Shown here: positions 16,440-24,731 of the stretch, in pieces
Layout of the letters: each line of letters begins with the position of its first letter
Position numbering within the stretch: position 1 is the first letter of the stretch
Assembly: GCA_017443765.1 (NCBI GenBank)
Contig: JAFSYB010000112.1
Location: forward strand, 1 to 49,763
Length of the DNA: 49,763 bases
Source: Muribaculaceae bacterium
Lineage (GTDB): Bacteria; Bacteroidota; Bacteroidia; Bacteroidales; Muribaculaceae
Reading direction: 5' to 3'
Notes under the pieces: model-generated
The model's input: the letters and a program-made list of their open reading frames with translations, nothing else
Databases searched by the model: none
What the model was told of the DNA's origin: nothing
Position numbers and translations under genes: made by a program

Positions 16440-17183
16440 TTACTTCACAACCTTCACAACGCTCTGGCTGCCATCGGCATACTTGGTCACCACGATGTTC
16501 ACACCCTCGAAGGCGGCATCGGCGGCAACGCCAGCGGCGTTGTAGTACTTCACGCTGCTCACAGCCTTGGCGCTGTTCACATCCTCAACAGCCACGTCCT
16601 CCTTGAAGTCGAAGTTGAACACGTTGTCAAGCTCGACCAGGGCATCCTCCTCACCAACGGTGAAGCTGGTGTCATCGTAGCGGGTGAACTTAGCATAAAC
16701 CTTCAGAGGGGAGGCACCGTTGGGAACCTTGGTGCTGTTCACATAGAAAGTCACAAACTGGTTGGGGTTCGTCTCATTGGCAGTCTTGGTCAGGTTTGCA
16801 CCCACGATGGTGTAGTTAGTGCGGCCCTCAACGCCAAAGTTGTCGCTGTAGCCCACGCACGGAGCCTTGGGACGGCCGACCAGCTTGATGTCGGCGCCAG
16901 CCTCGCTGTAGAAACCGGTGTCGTCCACGCCGGGATCGGGGATAATGTTCTCATCGTCATCCACGTTCACCTTGAAAGGAACGATTCCATCGGGAAGCTC
17001 AACGGTCACCTGGCAGTTGGTGAAGTTGTCGCCCTCGGACATGTTCAGCGTCAAGGGCACAGCGAAGAACTGGCCAACGTTTTCATCGTTGATGGTGAAC
17101 TCAGGTGCCGAGATGGTGGCCTGAGCGGCAGCGGTCATGCCGGTGAGCAGAGCTGCAGAGATAAGTAAACTTTTAATCTTCAT
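16440..17183 (-). CDS. Secreted cohesin-like protein, paralogue 1 of 3
   Basis: 247 residues from the ATG ending at 17183, the first one after the promoter. A signal peptide spans about residues 1-20 (KIKSLLISAALLTGMTAAAQA). The mature part begins ISAPEFTINDENVG then AVPLTLNMSEGDNFTN and VTVELPDGI, and later has VTFYVNST, a strand order like cohesin-type beta-sandwiches (by eye). The last 40 residues form a short sorting-type tail: VKYYNAAGV, then FEGVNIVVTKYADGSQ and VVKVVK. Two paralogues follow at 17315 and 18811; the 3' 69 bases are identical to those of the 18811 copy. It has its own promoter and terminator. Function is unknown; a scaffold or carbohydrate-binding surface protein is a possibility. 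Confidence 0.72.
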   Translation of the reverse strand: MKIKSLLISAALLTGMTAAAQATISAPEFTINDENVGQFFAVPLTLNMSEGDNFTNCQVTVELPDGIVPFKVNVDDDENIIPDPGVDDTGFYSEAGADIKLVGRPKAPCVGYSDNFGVEGRTNYTIVGANLTKTANETNPNQFVTFYVNSTKVPNGASPLKVYAKFTRYDDTSFTVGEEDALVELDNVFNFDFKEDVAVEDVNSAKAVSSVKYYNAAGVAADAAFEGVNIVVTKYADGSQSVVKVVK

Positions 17184-17219
17184 GATGATTAATAATTTAA
17201 TGAGTGAATTAAAACGTTG

Positions 17220-17250
17220 CAAAGTTATAGCTAATATTTGAACTGCGCAA
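17220..17250 (-). promoter_or_regulatory. Bacteroidota promoter for paralogue 1
   Basis: On the minus strand: -33 TTG at 17248-17250, 20-base spacer, -7 TAACTTTG at 17220-17227. The ATG follows 36 bases further on. This confirms separate transcription from the neighbouring paralogue at 17315. Confidence 0.8.
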
Positions 17251-17314
17251 ACAATTTAAAGTTTTTTTTCGCCGGCAGCGCGTTTTTTTCAATTACGAGC
17301 CTCCGAAAGTCAGC

Positions 17315-18103
17315 TCAACGCACCATTTTTTCCACGCGCTGGCTGCCATCGGGCAGCGATGTGACCACAATGTTCACGCCCTCGAATGGGGTGCTGGAGG
17401 CCACGCCGGCAGCATTGTAATAGCGCACCTCGCCCTCTGCCGGGGACACCGTCACATCGTCGATGGCATCCGGTGGATTTGGCCCGAATTCAAAAGTGAA
17501 GTAGCACACATCGGCCAACTCTTCGGGCGTGCCCACCGTAAAGCTCTGGTCGTCGTATTGCGTGTATTTGCAATAAGCTTTCAGCGGTCTAACGCCCGTT
17601 GACATCGGCTCGCCGGTCACATAGAACGTCACAAACTGGTTGGGATTATGCGTATTGGATAACTTTTTCACATTCACACCCACAATGGTGTAAAACACGC
17701 GGTCCGGGTCGTCGAAGTTGTCGACGTATGTCATCGCCGGACACCAGCAACGCCCCAAATGCACCACATCGTCTCCAACATCAGTATACCAGCCCGTACT
17801 CACCCTGACCTTTTGGCCGGTTTGAGGGTCGGTTTGCAGCACATCAAATTCCTCGCTGTCGGGCACAAGGTTGCCGTCATCGTCTTCGTTCACCTTGATT
17901 GGCTTGATGCCATCGGGCAGTTCAAGCAGCACCTGGATATTGGTGAAGTCACCACCATCGGGCATCGTGAGCGTCAGCGGAACGGTGATAATCTCGCCCA
18001 CATTTTCGCAAGTAATAATCTGATCTGGAGCGGAAAGGCTCTGTCCGGCACTGCACAGTCCCGTCAACAGAGCAGCGGCAATTAGTTTTTTTCGGACTTC
18101 CAT
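17315..18103 (-). CDS. Secreted cohesin-like protein, paralogue 2 of 3
   Basis: 262 residues from the ATG ending at 18103. A signal peptide covers about residues 1-20 (EVRKKLIAAALLTGLCSAGQ). Architecture matches the 16440 protein: SLSAPDQIITCENVG, ITVPLTLTMPDGGDFTN, VLLELPDGIKPIKV, YTIVGVNVKKL, NQFVTFYVTG, and the tail VRYYNAAGVASSTPFEGVNI then DGSQRVEKMVR. It has the most diverged tail of the three. A poorly conserved TATATTTT stands upstream instead of a consensus -7 box. No gene is visible between it and the 16440 promoter. Cohesin-like assignment is a visual judgement. Confidence 0.7.
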   Translation of the reverse strand: MEVRKKLIAAALLTGLCSAGQSLSAPDQIITCENVGEIITVPLTLTMPDGGDFTNIQVLLELPDGIKPIKVNEDDDGNLVPDSEEFDVLQTDPQTGQKVRVSTGWYTDVGDDVVHLGRCWCPAMTYVDNFDDPDRVFYTIVGVNVKKLSNTHNPNQFVTFYVTGEPMSTGVRPLKAYCKYTQYDDQSFTVGTPEELADVCYFTFEFGPNPPDAIDDVTVSPAEGEVRYYNAAGVASSTPFEGVNIVVTSLPDGSQRVEKMVR

Positions 18104-18727
18104 AACTATCAATAATTAATAGGTGTAATGTATATACGCCGAAAATATAGAAACGATTTCTGAAAAATGCAAATTTTCCGGCATTTTTTTTGCGCCAATC
18201 GCAAGGACGGATAGGATTACGGTGCTGTTACGTTTTGTGTGGGTGATTCGCAATGCGAATTGCACGAATTGGGCGAATTTAAGGGAAACCTGTGTGTGGC
18301 GTGGGGATAGCGGCGCTACCCGCGGCGAGGCCTCGAAGAGGGCCAACTGCAGTGTAGGTAGCGGCGCCCTGCGGGCTTCTGTTCGGTCGCGAGCACTTCG
18401 TGGTTCCACGCGGCAGCGTGCTGTGACTCGGAGTAGCGGCGCCCTGCGGGCTTCCGTTCGGTCGCGAGCACTTCGTGGTTTCACGCGCCAGCGTGCTGTG
18501 ACTCGGAGTAGCGGCGTCCTGCGGGCGGAAATTTATCAGAATTGGTTTCAAAATTTTCACAGCGGAAAGTTTTGTTGGCGCTTTAACGTTTTGTGTGTGT
18601 GATACGCAATGCGAATTGAACGAATTAGACGAATTTTAGGGTCACCTGCGAACTCCAGTCACCTGCGCTGTGTGCTGGATGTTTTATTCACTTCAGAAAC
18701 TTGTTCAGGATTATATTTCGTCTACGA
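18104..18727. repeat. Large gene-free stretch with dispersed and tandem repeats
   Basis: No credible gene is seen between 18104 and 18810. It contains the module core AATGCGAATTGCACGAATT at 18252-18270 and a variant at 18608-18626, the palindrome CCTCGAAGAGG at 18331-18341, a 75-bp tandem repeat at 18359-18527, and a block at 18529-18602 nearly identical to 5039-5112. The open frame at 18222-18602 reads through all these modules and has only the repeat translation to show, so it is not called. Confidence 0.75.
18359..18527. repeat. 75-bp tandem repeat, 2.25 copies
   Basis: Units start at 18359, 18434 and 18509 (the third is partial), each beginning TAGCGGCG. The two full copies differ at only a few bases. 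Each contains GTTCGGTCGCGAGCAC followed by an inverted CACG/CGTG pair. An inverted, partly decayed copy of the same unit lies at about 4983-5016. Confidence 0.85.
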
Positions 18728-18771
18728 AAACGAACCGGCCTCGCCACATGTGCGGCGAGGTTGGTTCGTTT
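18728..18771 (-). terminator. 18-bp hairpin after paralogue 3
   Basis: Arms 18728-18745 and 18754-18771 pair over 18 positions including two G-T wobbles, around an 8-base loop. It lies 39 bases downstream of the stop of the 18811 gene. A short TTTTC tract follows on the minus strand. Confidence 0.65.
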
Positions 18772-18810
18772 CGCGGGTTGGGAAAATCAAACCGGTGTTG
18801 TTGGTGAGAA

Positions 18811-19560
18811 TTACTTCACAACCTTCACAACGCTCTGGCTGCCATCGGCATACTTGGTCACCACGATGTTCACACCCTCAAAGGCGTTGTCGGAGGCGAC
18901 ACCGGCGGCGTTGTAGTACTTCACGCTGCTCACGGCCTTGGCAACGTTCACGTCCTGAACAGCGTCGGGAGCGGTGAAAGTCACGTTGCAGATGGGAACG
19001 CGAGCGTCGGGCTTGCCAACCTCAAACGAAGAATCATCGTACTGGGTGTACTTGCAGTAGGCGGTGATGCCGCGGGTTCCACCAGTGTAGCCGTCTTTAG
19101 CCTTCACATAGAAAGTGACGATGTGGCTGGGATCCTTGGTGTTGGCGGTCTTGCTCAAATTGGCACCCACAATGTCGTAGTTGGGCCAATTGGTGGGTTC
19201 ATCGAAGTTGGTGGTGAAGCTCACCACGGGCACCGGGGGACGACCCGAAGTCTTGATGTCGGTACCAGCCTCCACATAGAAGTTGTCGGGATTCAGGGGA
19301 TCGCCATCGAGAGCAAAGATGTAGTTCTCTGCGTCGTCAACAGTCACAAGCGCAACATCGAGGCCTTCGGGGAGGGTGAGATTCACCTGGAAGTTGGTGA
19401 AGTCGGTGCTGCCCTCGGCGCGCGTCAGCGTCAGGGGAACTGCGATGGGAGCCTTGGCGGTCTCGGCGTTCACCTCCAGATCGGGAGCCGACAGCGTCTG
19501 AGCCTGAGTACCAACTGCAGCAAATGCAGCTGCAACAAGAAGTAAAGATTTAAACTTCAT
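18811..19560 (-). CDS. Secreted cohesin-like protein, paralogue 3 of 3
   Basis: 249 residues. A signal peptide spans about residues 1-21 (KFKSLLLVAAAFAAVGTQAQ). The mature part has the same order as its two paralogues: TLSAPDLEVNAETAKAPIAV, LTLTRAEGSTDFTNF, VNLTLPEGLDV, YDIVGANLSKT, HIVTFYVKA, ITAYCKYTQYDDSSF. It ends with the sorting-type tail VKYYNAAGVASDNAFEGVNI and VVKVVK. Its last 69 bases are identical to the 3' end of the 16440 gene although the N-terminal halves have diverged, suggesting gene conversion or module exchange. No consensus promoter is seen in the AT-rich upstream region. Confidence 0.72.
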   Translation of the reverse strand: MKFKSLLLVAAAFAAVGTQAQTLSAPDLEVNAETAKAPIAVPLTLTRAEGSTDFTNFQVNLTLPEGLDVALVTVDDAENYIFALDGDPLNPDNFYVEAGTDIKTSGRPPVPVVSFTTNFDEPTNWPNYDIVGANLSKTANTKDPSHIVTFYVKAKDGYTGGTRGITAYCKYTQYDDSSFEVGKPDARVPICNVTFTAPDAVQDVNVAKAVSSVKYYNAAGVASDNAFEGVNIVVTKYADGSQSVVKVVK

Positions 19561-19925
19561 AGTTTGTAAATTTAAAATGTTAATAAATTATAAATTTTAT
19601 CTGTAGTCGTCTTTTTTTATCAAAAACCGGAGTTCACTGCCTTTTTTATTGGCTTGGCAGCAGAACACGCCTTGATTATAAATCACAGATTTACAATATT
19701 TTAGACGATTTTTGTCACAACTCGTTCTTATTTCGACTACAATATTACGAACTATTTTTGAACTGGCAAAATTTTTTCCATAAAAAAGTGTATCGGTTCA
19801 ACTGCCTCGCGCTTGTGGTGGCTTGGTTTGGGCAAGCTGGGATTCCAAGTCGGCGTTTCGGCCCGGCGCCACACGCCTCGAGCTACCCAAAGGCGGTATG
19901 GCACGAGGCTGCGCTTGTCCATTGG
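19561..19925. other. AT-rich intergenic stretch, no gene seen
   Basis: Between asnS and paralogue 3. The part up to about 19790 is very AT-rich and must contain the leader and promoter of the 18811 gene, though no consensus -33/-7 pair is evident. A possible 55-codon minus-strand frame (19753-19920) has no recognisable features and is not called. Confidence 0.5.
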
Positions 19926-21368
19926 TCAGAACTCGCAGTTGCCTGGTGTTCGCGGGAAGGGAATCACGTCGCGGATGTTGGCCATGCCGGTGACGAAGAG
20001 GATGAGCCGCTCGAAGCCCAGTCCGAAGCCGGCGTGCGGGCAGGTTCCGTACTTGCGCGTGTCGAGATACCACCACATGTCCTTCATGGGAATGTTGCGG
20101 CGCTCAATCTCGGCCAGAAGTTTGTCGTAGCTTTCCTCTCGCACCGAGCCGCCGATAATCTCGCCAATTTGCGGGAAGAGCACGTCGGTGCCTTGCATGG
20201 TGGGCTCGGGCGCCACCACACCCTGGTAGCCCGTGGAGCCGCCCTGGGGCGTGGCCGCGTTCTGCTTCATGTAGAATGCCTTGATTTTGCTCGGATAGTC
20301 GGTCATGATCACGGGTTTCTTGAAGTGTTCCTCGACCAGGAATCGCTCGTGCTCCGAGGCCAGGTCGTCGCCCCAGTTGCAAGGGAACTCAAATTTCGTG
20401 CCGTTGGCGATGGCCTGTTGCAGGATTTCGATTCCCTGTGTGTAGGTGAGGCGCACAAACGAATCCTTGAGCACGCCTTCGAGCCGCTCCAGCAGCGTGT
20501 TGTCGATCATCTTGTTGAGGAACTCCAGGTCGTCGTTGCAGTGGTCGAGCGCCCAGCGCACGCAGTGCTTGATGAAGTCCTCCTCGAGGTCCATGAGCCC
20601 TTCCTGATCCAGGAAGGCCACTTCGGGCTCGATCATCCAAAACTCGGCCAGGTGTCGTGGCGTGTTAGAGTTCTCGGCGCGGAATGTGGGGCCGAAGGTG
20701 TAGATGGCACCCAGAGCGGTGGCACCCAGCTCGCCCTCGAGCTGTCCGCTCACGGTGAGCGAGGTCTGCTGGCCAAAGAAGTCGTCGTTGTAGGTGATGC
20801 GCCCCTGGTCGTCCTTCTTGAGGTCGTAGAGGTTCTTGGTGGTCACCTGGAACATATTGCCGGCGCCTTCGCAGTCGCTGGCGGTGATGAGCGGGGTGTG
20901 GAAATAGTAGAATCCGTGCTCGTGGAAGTAGGTGTGTATGGCCATGGCCATGTGGTGGCGGATTCGCATCACGGCTCCGAAGGTGTTGGTGCGTAGGCGC
21001 ATGTGCGCGTGCTTGCGCATGTACTCAAAGGTTTGGCCTTTTTTCTGCATCGGGAAGTCGCTGGGGCACAGGCCGTAAATCTCGATGCTCTCGCACTGGA
21101 TTTCCACGCTTTGTCCCTGCCCCATGCTCTCGACAAGCTTTCCGGTCGCGCACAGGCACGAGCCCGTGGTGATGTCCTTGAGGGTGTCGGCGTCGATGCG
21201 CTCGGTGTTGACCACGATTTGGACGTTCTTGATGGTGGAGCCGTCGTTGAGGGCGATGAACTGCACCTGCTTGTTGCCCCGGCGGGTGCGCACCCAGCCT
21301 TTGACGCACACTTGCTGCCCCACCAGCTCGGGGCTGGTTAGGAGGTGGGCTATTTTAGTTTGTTTCAT
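19926..21368 (-). CDS. asnS: Asparagine--tRNA ligase
   Basis: 480 residues from the ATG ending at 21368 ([10 protein letters not shown]); an upstream in-frame extension would overlap the neighbouring gene's 3' end and is unlikely. An N-terminal OB-fold anticodon-binding domain (about 15-110; [19 protein letters not shown]) is followed by the class II catalytic core with motif 2 ([20 protein letters not shown]) and motif 3 ([15 protein letters not shown]). It charges tRNA-Asn in the cytoplasm. It lies 52 bases after the pseudouridine synthase gene on the same strand, so an operon is likely. Confidence 0.97.
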   Translation of the reverse strand: MKQTKIAHLLTSPELVGQQVCVKGWVRTRRGNKQVQFIALNDGSTIKNVQIVVNTERIDADTLKDITTGSCLCATGKLVESMGQGQSVEIQCESIEIYGLCPSDFPMQKKGQTFEYMRKHAHMRLRTNTFGAVMRIRHHMAMAIHTYFHEHGFYYFHTPLITASDCEGAGNMFQVTTKNLYDLKKDDQGRITYNDDFFGQQTSLTVSGQLEGELGATALGAIYTFGPTFRAENSNTPRHLAEFWMIEPEVAFLDQEGLMDLEEDFIKHCVRWALDHCNDDLEFLNKMIDNTLLERLEGVLKDSFVRLTYTQGIEILQQAIANGTKFEFPCNWGDDLASEHERFLVEEHFKKPVIMTDYPSKIKAFYMKQNAATPQGGSTGYQGVVAPEPTMQGTDVLFPQIGEIIGGSVREESYDKLLAEIERRNIPMKDMWWYLDTRKYGTCPHAGFGLGFERLILFVTGMANIRDVIPFPRTPGNCEF

Positions 21369-21420
21369 TATAATTAAGGTTGAGAATAGTATTGGTGGTA
21401 TTTGCTCGCGGGACCCGCCT

Positions 21421-22995
21421 TTATTCAAATGAGCCCTGCTTGAGGAAGTTCACTTCTTGCTGAGTGAGGTAGCGCCAGTGTCCGCGTGGGAGGTTCTTCT
21501 TGGTCAGCCCGGCGAAATAAACGCGGTCGAGTTTCACCACGTGGTAGCCGAGCGATTCAAAGATTCGCCGCACAACGCGGTTTCGTCCGGAGTGTATTTC
21601 GATGCCGGCCTGCTTGTGGTCGGTGGCGCTGACGTAGCTCACGGCGTCGGCGTGGATGGGTCCGTCGTCCAGCTCAATGCCGTCGGCGATGCGCTGCATG
21701 TCCTCTTCGGTGATGGGTTTGTCGGTCCACACCTGGTAGATTTTCTTTTTCACATATTTGGGGTGTGTGAGCCTCGAGGCCAGGTCGCCGTCGTTGGTGA
21801 GCAGGAGCACGCCGGTGGTGTTGCGGTCAAGCCGCCCCACGGGATAGATGCGCTCCTGGCAGGCGTTCTTCACGATGTCCATCACGGTTTTTCGTCCGTT
21901 GGGGTCGTCGCTGGTGGTTACGTAGTCCTTGGGCTTGTTGAGCAAGATGTAGCATTTTTTCTCGATGGTGACCAGCTTGCCGTTGTATTCCACCGCGTCT
22001 TTGGGGGTGATTTTGTACCCCAGCTCGGTGATTACCTCGCCATTCACTTTCACCTTGCCGTCTGTGATGAGAACGTCGGCCTCGCGCCGCGAGCACAGGC
22101 CGGCGTTGGCCAGGTATTTGTTCAGTCGCACCTGCATATCGGGGTCGATGGGTGTCTGCTCGTACTCCACCGGTTTAGGACGCGGGGTGAAGCGCATCTG
22201 CTGTTTGGGTTTGCGCTGCTGGAATCCACCTTGCTGGTACCCGCCTCGCTGCTGGAATCCGCCTTGCTGATAGTCGCCTCGCTGCTGGTACCCGCCTCGC
22301 TGCTGGTACCCGCGTTGCTGGAATCCGCCTCGCTGCTGGTATCTGCCTCGCTGCTGGTATCCCTGATAGCCCTCGCGCTGCTGGTAGCCCTCGTGCGGGT
22401 AGTCCTCTTGCCGGTATCCCCTTTGCTGATAGTCACCCCTTTGCTGGTAGTCACCCCTTTGCTGATAACCGCCTCGCTGCTGATAACCGCCTCGCTGCTG
22501 GTATCCGCCGCGTTGCTGGTATCCGCCTCGCTGCTGGTATCTGCCTCGCTGCTGGTAGCCCTGGTAGCCCTCTCGCTGCTGATAATCGGCCTGCTGCACA
22601 TTTTCCTCGCCATGAGGGGCACTCGGGTTCGCGCCAGTGGTGGTGGCGTCGTAGTTTGGCTGGCGGTAATGGGGTTGATAGCCGCCTCGCTGTTGGAATC
22701 CGCCTCGCTGCTGGTAGCCTCCACGCTGCTGGTAACCGCCCCGCTGCTGGTAACCGCCGCGCTGATATCCCCCACGGGGTTGGTAGCCTTGCTGCTGGCG
22801 GTAGGGCTGGTAATCCTCTTGATTGTTGCTGCTTTCGCGGGATTCCTCGCCGTAGTTGGCGGGGGTTTCCCTTTCTTGCGACGTGTAATCTACTTTTTCA
22901 TAGCGAGTGTTTTCTCCTGCGTTGTCTTCAACGGTAGTACTCAAGGCGGCGCCGATACGCGGGCGCTTGGCTTTCTTTTCGGAATTCTCTTCCAT
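21421..22995 (-). CDS. RsuA/RluB-family pseudouridine synthase with long Q/R/G/Y repeat domain
   Basis: 524 residues. The C-terminal 240 residues are a complete enzyme: S4 domain ([20 protein letters not shown]) and the catalytic core with the active-site Asp in [18 protein letters not shown] and the closing [14 protein letters not shown]. It should modify a uridine in rRNA. The N-terminal 280 residues have low complexity: about 25 copies of a six-residue unit GGYQQR or close variants, encoded by an 18-bp unit (about 22195-22790), preceded by an acidic, Lys-rich start. RGG/YQ-rich repeats usually bind RNA and favour condensates. Typical RluB proteins have about 250-300 residues, so this one is nearly double. 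purB lies 213 bases upstream and asnS 52 bases downstream, on the same strand. Confidence 0.93.
   Translation of the reverse strand: MEENSEKKAKRPRIGAALSTTVEDNAGENTRYEKVDYTSQERETPANYGEESRESSNNQEDYQPYRQQQGYQPRGGYQRGGYQQRGGYQQRGGYQQRGGFQQRGGYQPHYRQPNYDATTTGANPSAPHGEENVQQADYQQREGYQGYQQRGRYQQRGGYQQRGGYQQRGGYQQRGGYQQRGDYQQRGDYQQRGYRQEDYPHEGYQQREGYQGYQQRGRYQQRGGFQQRGYQQRGGYQQRGDYQQGGFQQRGGYQQGGFQQRKPKQQMRFTPRPKPVEYEQTPIDPDMQVRLNKYLANAGLCSRREADVLITDGKVKVNGEVITELGYKITPKDAVEYNGKLVTIEKKCYILLNKPKDYVTTSDDPNGRKTVMDIVKNACQERIYPVGRLDRNTTGVLLLTNDGDLASRLTHPKYVKKKIYQVWTDKPITEEDMQRIADGIELDDGPIHADAVSYVSATDHKQAGIEIHSGRNRVVRRIFESLGYHVVKLDRVYFAGLTKKNLPRGHWRYLTQQEVNFLKQGSFE
22195..22790. repeat. Coding 18-bp repeat array (GGYQQR units)
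   Basis: Imperfect in-frame 18-bp direct repeats inside the pseudouridine synthase gene, interrupted near 22350-22440 and 22560-22680 by variant units. Codon choice varies between copies (for example CTGCTGGTATCC against TTGCTGATAACC on the plus strand) while the peptide stays similar. Confidence 0.85.
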
Positions 22996-23208
22996 TGTCG
23001 ATGATGTTTAGAATGATTTATTATATAGATAACAATATTCATCAAGCCTCTCGGCTCAATGCACACTTTGTGTTAGTATTCAATTTTTGCGTTTGCGAAA
23101 TTACACATAATGTATAATGTACGCAAGTGTGGAAAATCATTTTTAGGTTTTTTTAAGCACTATTGCTCTTTTTTGGGTAGGTTGGTGGAATCCGCATACT
23201 GGCCGGAT

Positions 23209-24552
23209 TCAGATGCCGGTGTAGTTGTGTGGGGTGATGCGCTTGAGCTCGTCTTTGACCTCGGTGGGCACGTCGAGTGCGTCGATGAACTCGGCGATTC
23301 GCCGGGCATCGACGGTGTCGTTGGTGCGTGTGAGTGCCTTGAGTGTCTCGTAGGGCTTGGGGTATCCCTCGCGGCGCAGAATGGTTTGCAGGGCCTCGGC
23401 AACCACGCTCCAGGTGTTGTCGAGGTCGGCGGCAATGGCCTGCTCGTTGAGGATGAGCTTGTCCAGCCCCTTGAGCGTGCTGGCCAGCGCGATAACCAGG
23501 TGGCCGATGGGCACGCCCACGTTGCGCAGCACGGTGGAGTCGGTGAGGTCGCGTTGCAGGCGCGACACGGGCAGCTTGTGTGCCAGGTGCTCACATATGG
23601 CCACGGTCAGGCCCAGGTTGCCCTCGCTGTTCTCGAAGTCGATGGGGTTCACCTTGTGGGGCATTGCGCTCGACCCCACCTCGCCGGCGCGGATGCGTTG
23701 CTTGAAGTAGTTCATCGAGATATACAGCCACACGTCGCGGTCGAGGTCGATGACGATGGTGGCCAAGCGTCGCAGGGCGTCGAAGAGTGCGGCCAGGTTG
23801 TCGTAGTTGGAGATTTGCGTGGTGCACTGCTCGCGGTCGATGCCCAGCCGGTCGCGCAGCAGGCGGTTGGCAAACGCCGGCCAGTCGATGTCGGGGAAGG
23901 CGGCGTGGTGGGCGTTGAAGTTGCCGGTGGCCCCTCCGAGCTTGCCGCTCACGGGCGTGCTGCGCAGCAATTCCAGCTGCTGGCCGAGCCGGTAGGCATA
24001 CACGTTCAGCTCCTTACCCAGTCGCGTGGGCGAGGCGGGCTGTCCGTGAGTGCGGGCGAGCATGGCCACGCCGACCCACTCGCGGGCGTGCGCCGAGAGC
24101 CAGTCGATGAGCTGTTGCACCGCAGGCACCACGCAGTGGGCAAGGGCCTCGCGCACACTCATGGGCACGGCGGTGTTGTTGATGTCCTGCGAGGTGAGGC
24201 CGAAATGGATATACTCCTTGAACTCGCCCAGCCCCAACTCGTCGAACCGCTCCTTGAGCAGATATTCCACCGCCTTGACATCGTGGTTGGTGACAGCCTC
24301 GATGTCCTTGGCGCGCTGTGCGTCGTTGAGCGTGAATTGCCGGTAGATGTCGCGCAGGGTCTCCTTGCGTTCAGGCGGAAACTGCGCGAGTGCGGGCAGT
24401 GGAATCTCGCACAGGGCGATGAAATACTCAATCTCCACCCGCACGCGGTAGCGGATGAGTGCGGCCTCGCTGAAGTAGTGAGCCAGCGCGGCAGTCTTGC
24501 CGTGGTAGCGGCCGTCGATGGGCGACACAGCTGTTAGAGGATTAAGGACCAT
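23209..24552 (-). CDS. purB: Adenylosuccinate lyase
   Basis: 447 residues from the ATG ending at 24552 (MVLNPLTAVSPIDGRYHGKT). Lyase-superfamily enzyme that acts twice in purine synthesis, releasing fumarate from SAICAR and from adenylosuccinate. The signature SSAMPHKVNPIDFENSEGN carries the flexible catalytic loop; TSQDINNTAV and RTHGQPASPTRLGKE are the other active-site motifs. The frame continues open upstream of this ATG as far as 25266 with no purB similarity, overlapping the endonuclease gene, so that extension is rejected. It is followed by the pseudouridine synthase and asnS genes on the same strand. Confidence 0.96.
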   Translation of the reverse strand: MVLNPLTAVSPIDGRYHGKTAALAHYFSEAALIRYRVRVEIEYFIALCEIPLPALAQFPPERKETLRDIYRQFTLNDAQRAKDIEAVTNHDVKAVEYLLKERFDELGLGEFKEYIHFGLTSQDINNTAVPMSVREALAHCVVPAVQQLIDWLSAHAREWVGVAMLARTHGQPASPTRLGKELNVYAYRLGQQLELLRSTPVSGKLGGATGNFNAHHAAFPDIDWPAFANRLLRDRLGIDREQCTTQISNYDNLAALFDALRRLATIVIDLDRDVWLYISMNYFKQRIRAGEVGSSAMPHKVNPIDFENSEGNLGLTVAICEHLAHKLPVSRLQRDLTDSTVLRNVGVPIGHLVIALASTLKGLDKLILNEQAIAADLDNTWSVVAEALQTILRREGYPKPYETLKALTRTNDTVDARRIAEFIDALDVPTEVKDELKRITPHNYTGI

Positions 24553-24731
24553 GGTGGTTTGTGGGGGGGCTTCAAAATCTCGCCAAGGGGGGCTTGCTTT
24601 AGCCATGGCAAGTTCAACCGTCGAGATGGGGTTGGCGGGATGTGAGCCTGGTTCTTGTTTGTCGGTTCTCCGCAAGCTTGCGACCGTTGGAGTTATTGCG
24701 CTATTGTTCTCGGTAATCGGCTCTTGCGTGG
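24553..24731. other. Short intergenic gap before purB
   Basis: 179 bases between the endonuclease stop and the purB start. No TAnnTTTG box with a paired TTG was found, so the purB promoter is either non-consensus or upstream. Confidence 0.4.

Noticed and set aside
18222..18602. 126-codon frame over the 75-bp repeats
   Set aside because: The translation is just the repeat; matching blocks elsewhere are in other orientations and not open, so coding is unlikely.
19753..19920. 55-codon minus-strand frame between asnS and the 18811 gene
   Set aside because: No signal peptide, no family, basic and proline-rich translation; starts just after the asnS stop with no promoter.
19758..20996. 412-codon plus-strand open frame opposite asnS
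   Set aside because: Antisense shadow of a conserved housekeeping gene; V/H/G-rich composition typical of such artefacts.
22195..22790. Possible CRISPR array
   Set aside because: 18-bp coding repeats without unique spacers, within the pseudouridine synthase gene.
21457..23004. 515-codon plus-strand frame rich in [13 protein letters not shown] repeats
   Set aside because: It looks like a membrane protein but is only the antisense of the GGYQQR repeats and the pseudouridine synthase gene.
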